Shown here: piece by piece, positions 63,972 to 64,000 of the stretch
Layout of the letters: every line of letters starts with the position of its first letter
Position numbering within the stretch: the first letter of the stretch is position 1
Source: Vagococcus silagei
GTDB taxonomy: Bacteria > Bacillota > Bacilli > Lactobacillales > Vagococcaceae
Length of the DNA: 64,000 nucleotides
Direction of reading: 5' to 3'
NCBI RefSeq assembly: GCF_004795745.1
Contig: NZ_SDGV01000010.1
Span: forward strand, 1 to 64,000
The notes under the pieces: generated by a model
The model's input: the letters and a program-made list of their open reading frames with translations, nothing else
Told to the model about the DNA's origin: nothing
Databases searched by the model: none
Program-made: the position numbers and the translations under genes

Positions 63972-64000
63972 AAGAAGAAATAGGTATAATGTGAGAGGTA

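Overview
This 64 kb window is AT-rich chromosomal DNA from a low-GC Gram-positive of the order Lactobacillales, most likely an Enterococcaceae member such as Vagococcus or Enterococcus. That placement is an inference. It rests on sortase-type LPQTG surface proteins, a WxL-domain protein, the T-box/thrS, M-box/mgtA and nifS-DUF1831-mnmA arrangements, and the order PBP2-type transpeptidase, rpmG, 5-formyltetrahydrofolate cyclo-ligase, rhomboid. No rRNA, tRNA or CRISPR array was seen.

Left third (1-17.6 kb), accessory and cell surface: an IS30-family 3' end cuts off the 5' part of a WxL gene. Next come an IS66 remnant and a decayed DDE transposase. The latter is split by a second, internally deleted IS66 element flanked by an exact 8-bp target duplication. 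A second decayed IS30-like end lies in a long AT-rich leader before a 1733-residue LPQTG protein with about 16 DUF1542-type repeats. Remnants of an XRE regulator, an ISL3 transposase and small membrane proteins follow. The region closes with a 1478-residue LPQTG-anchored double 5'-nucleotidase/cyclic phosphodiesterase.

Middle (17.8-46.9 kb), mostly housekeeping and metabolism: pullulanase; menA interrupted by one in-frame stop; a TetR regulator divergent from a RibD-C/DHFR-like reductase with an operator dyad between them; an ABC-F protein behind a possible leader peptide and attenuator; an acetoin reductase behind a textbook sigma-54 promoter; a GH3 hexosaminidase; a GNAT acetyltransferase; an ECF transporter (S, T and fused A components); a DUF218 protein; a D,D-carboxypeptidase; cardiolipin synthase; the sulfur-relay genes nifS-like, DUF1831 and mnmA; the Mg2+ P-type ATPase mgtA under an M-box riboswitch; DUF1033, topB, an aldehyde dehydrogenase and ftsK.

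Right part (47-64 kb): CPA1 antiporter and proC on the minus strand, an ABC exporter pair, T-box-controlled thrS, a class B PBP, and rpmG followed by a broken group IIC intron placed right after the rpmG terminator. Then come a membrane-anchored hypothetical, a LexA-boxed small OB-fold-like gene, a PH-domain protein, a GDPD phosphodiesterase, a YxeA protein, 5-FTHF cyclo-ligase and a rhomboid protease.

The most promising undescribed items are: (i) a ~73-nt minus-strand sRNA gene at about 35936-36008 with a consensus promoter, a C-rich apical loop and a terminator, whose loop is perfectly complementary to the ribosome-binding site of the giant surface protein; (ii) a 17-codon upstream ORF and hairpin between the M-box and mgtA; (iii) an SOS-controlled 92-aa OB-fold-like protein; (iv) a sigma-54 promoter on an acetoin reductase; (v) a leader ORF plus attenuator before an ABC-F gene.
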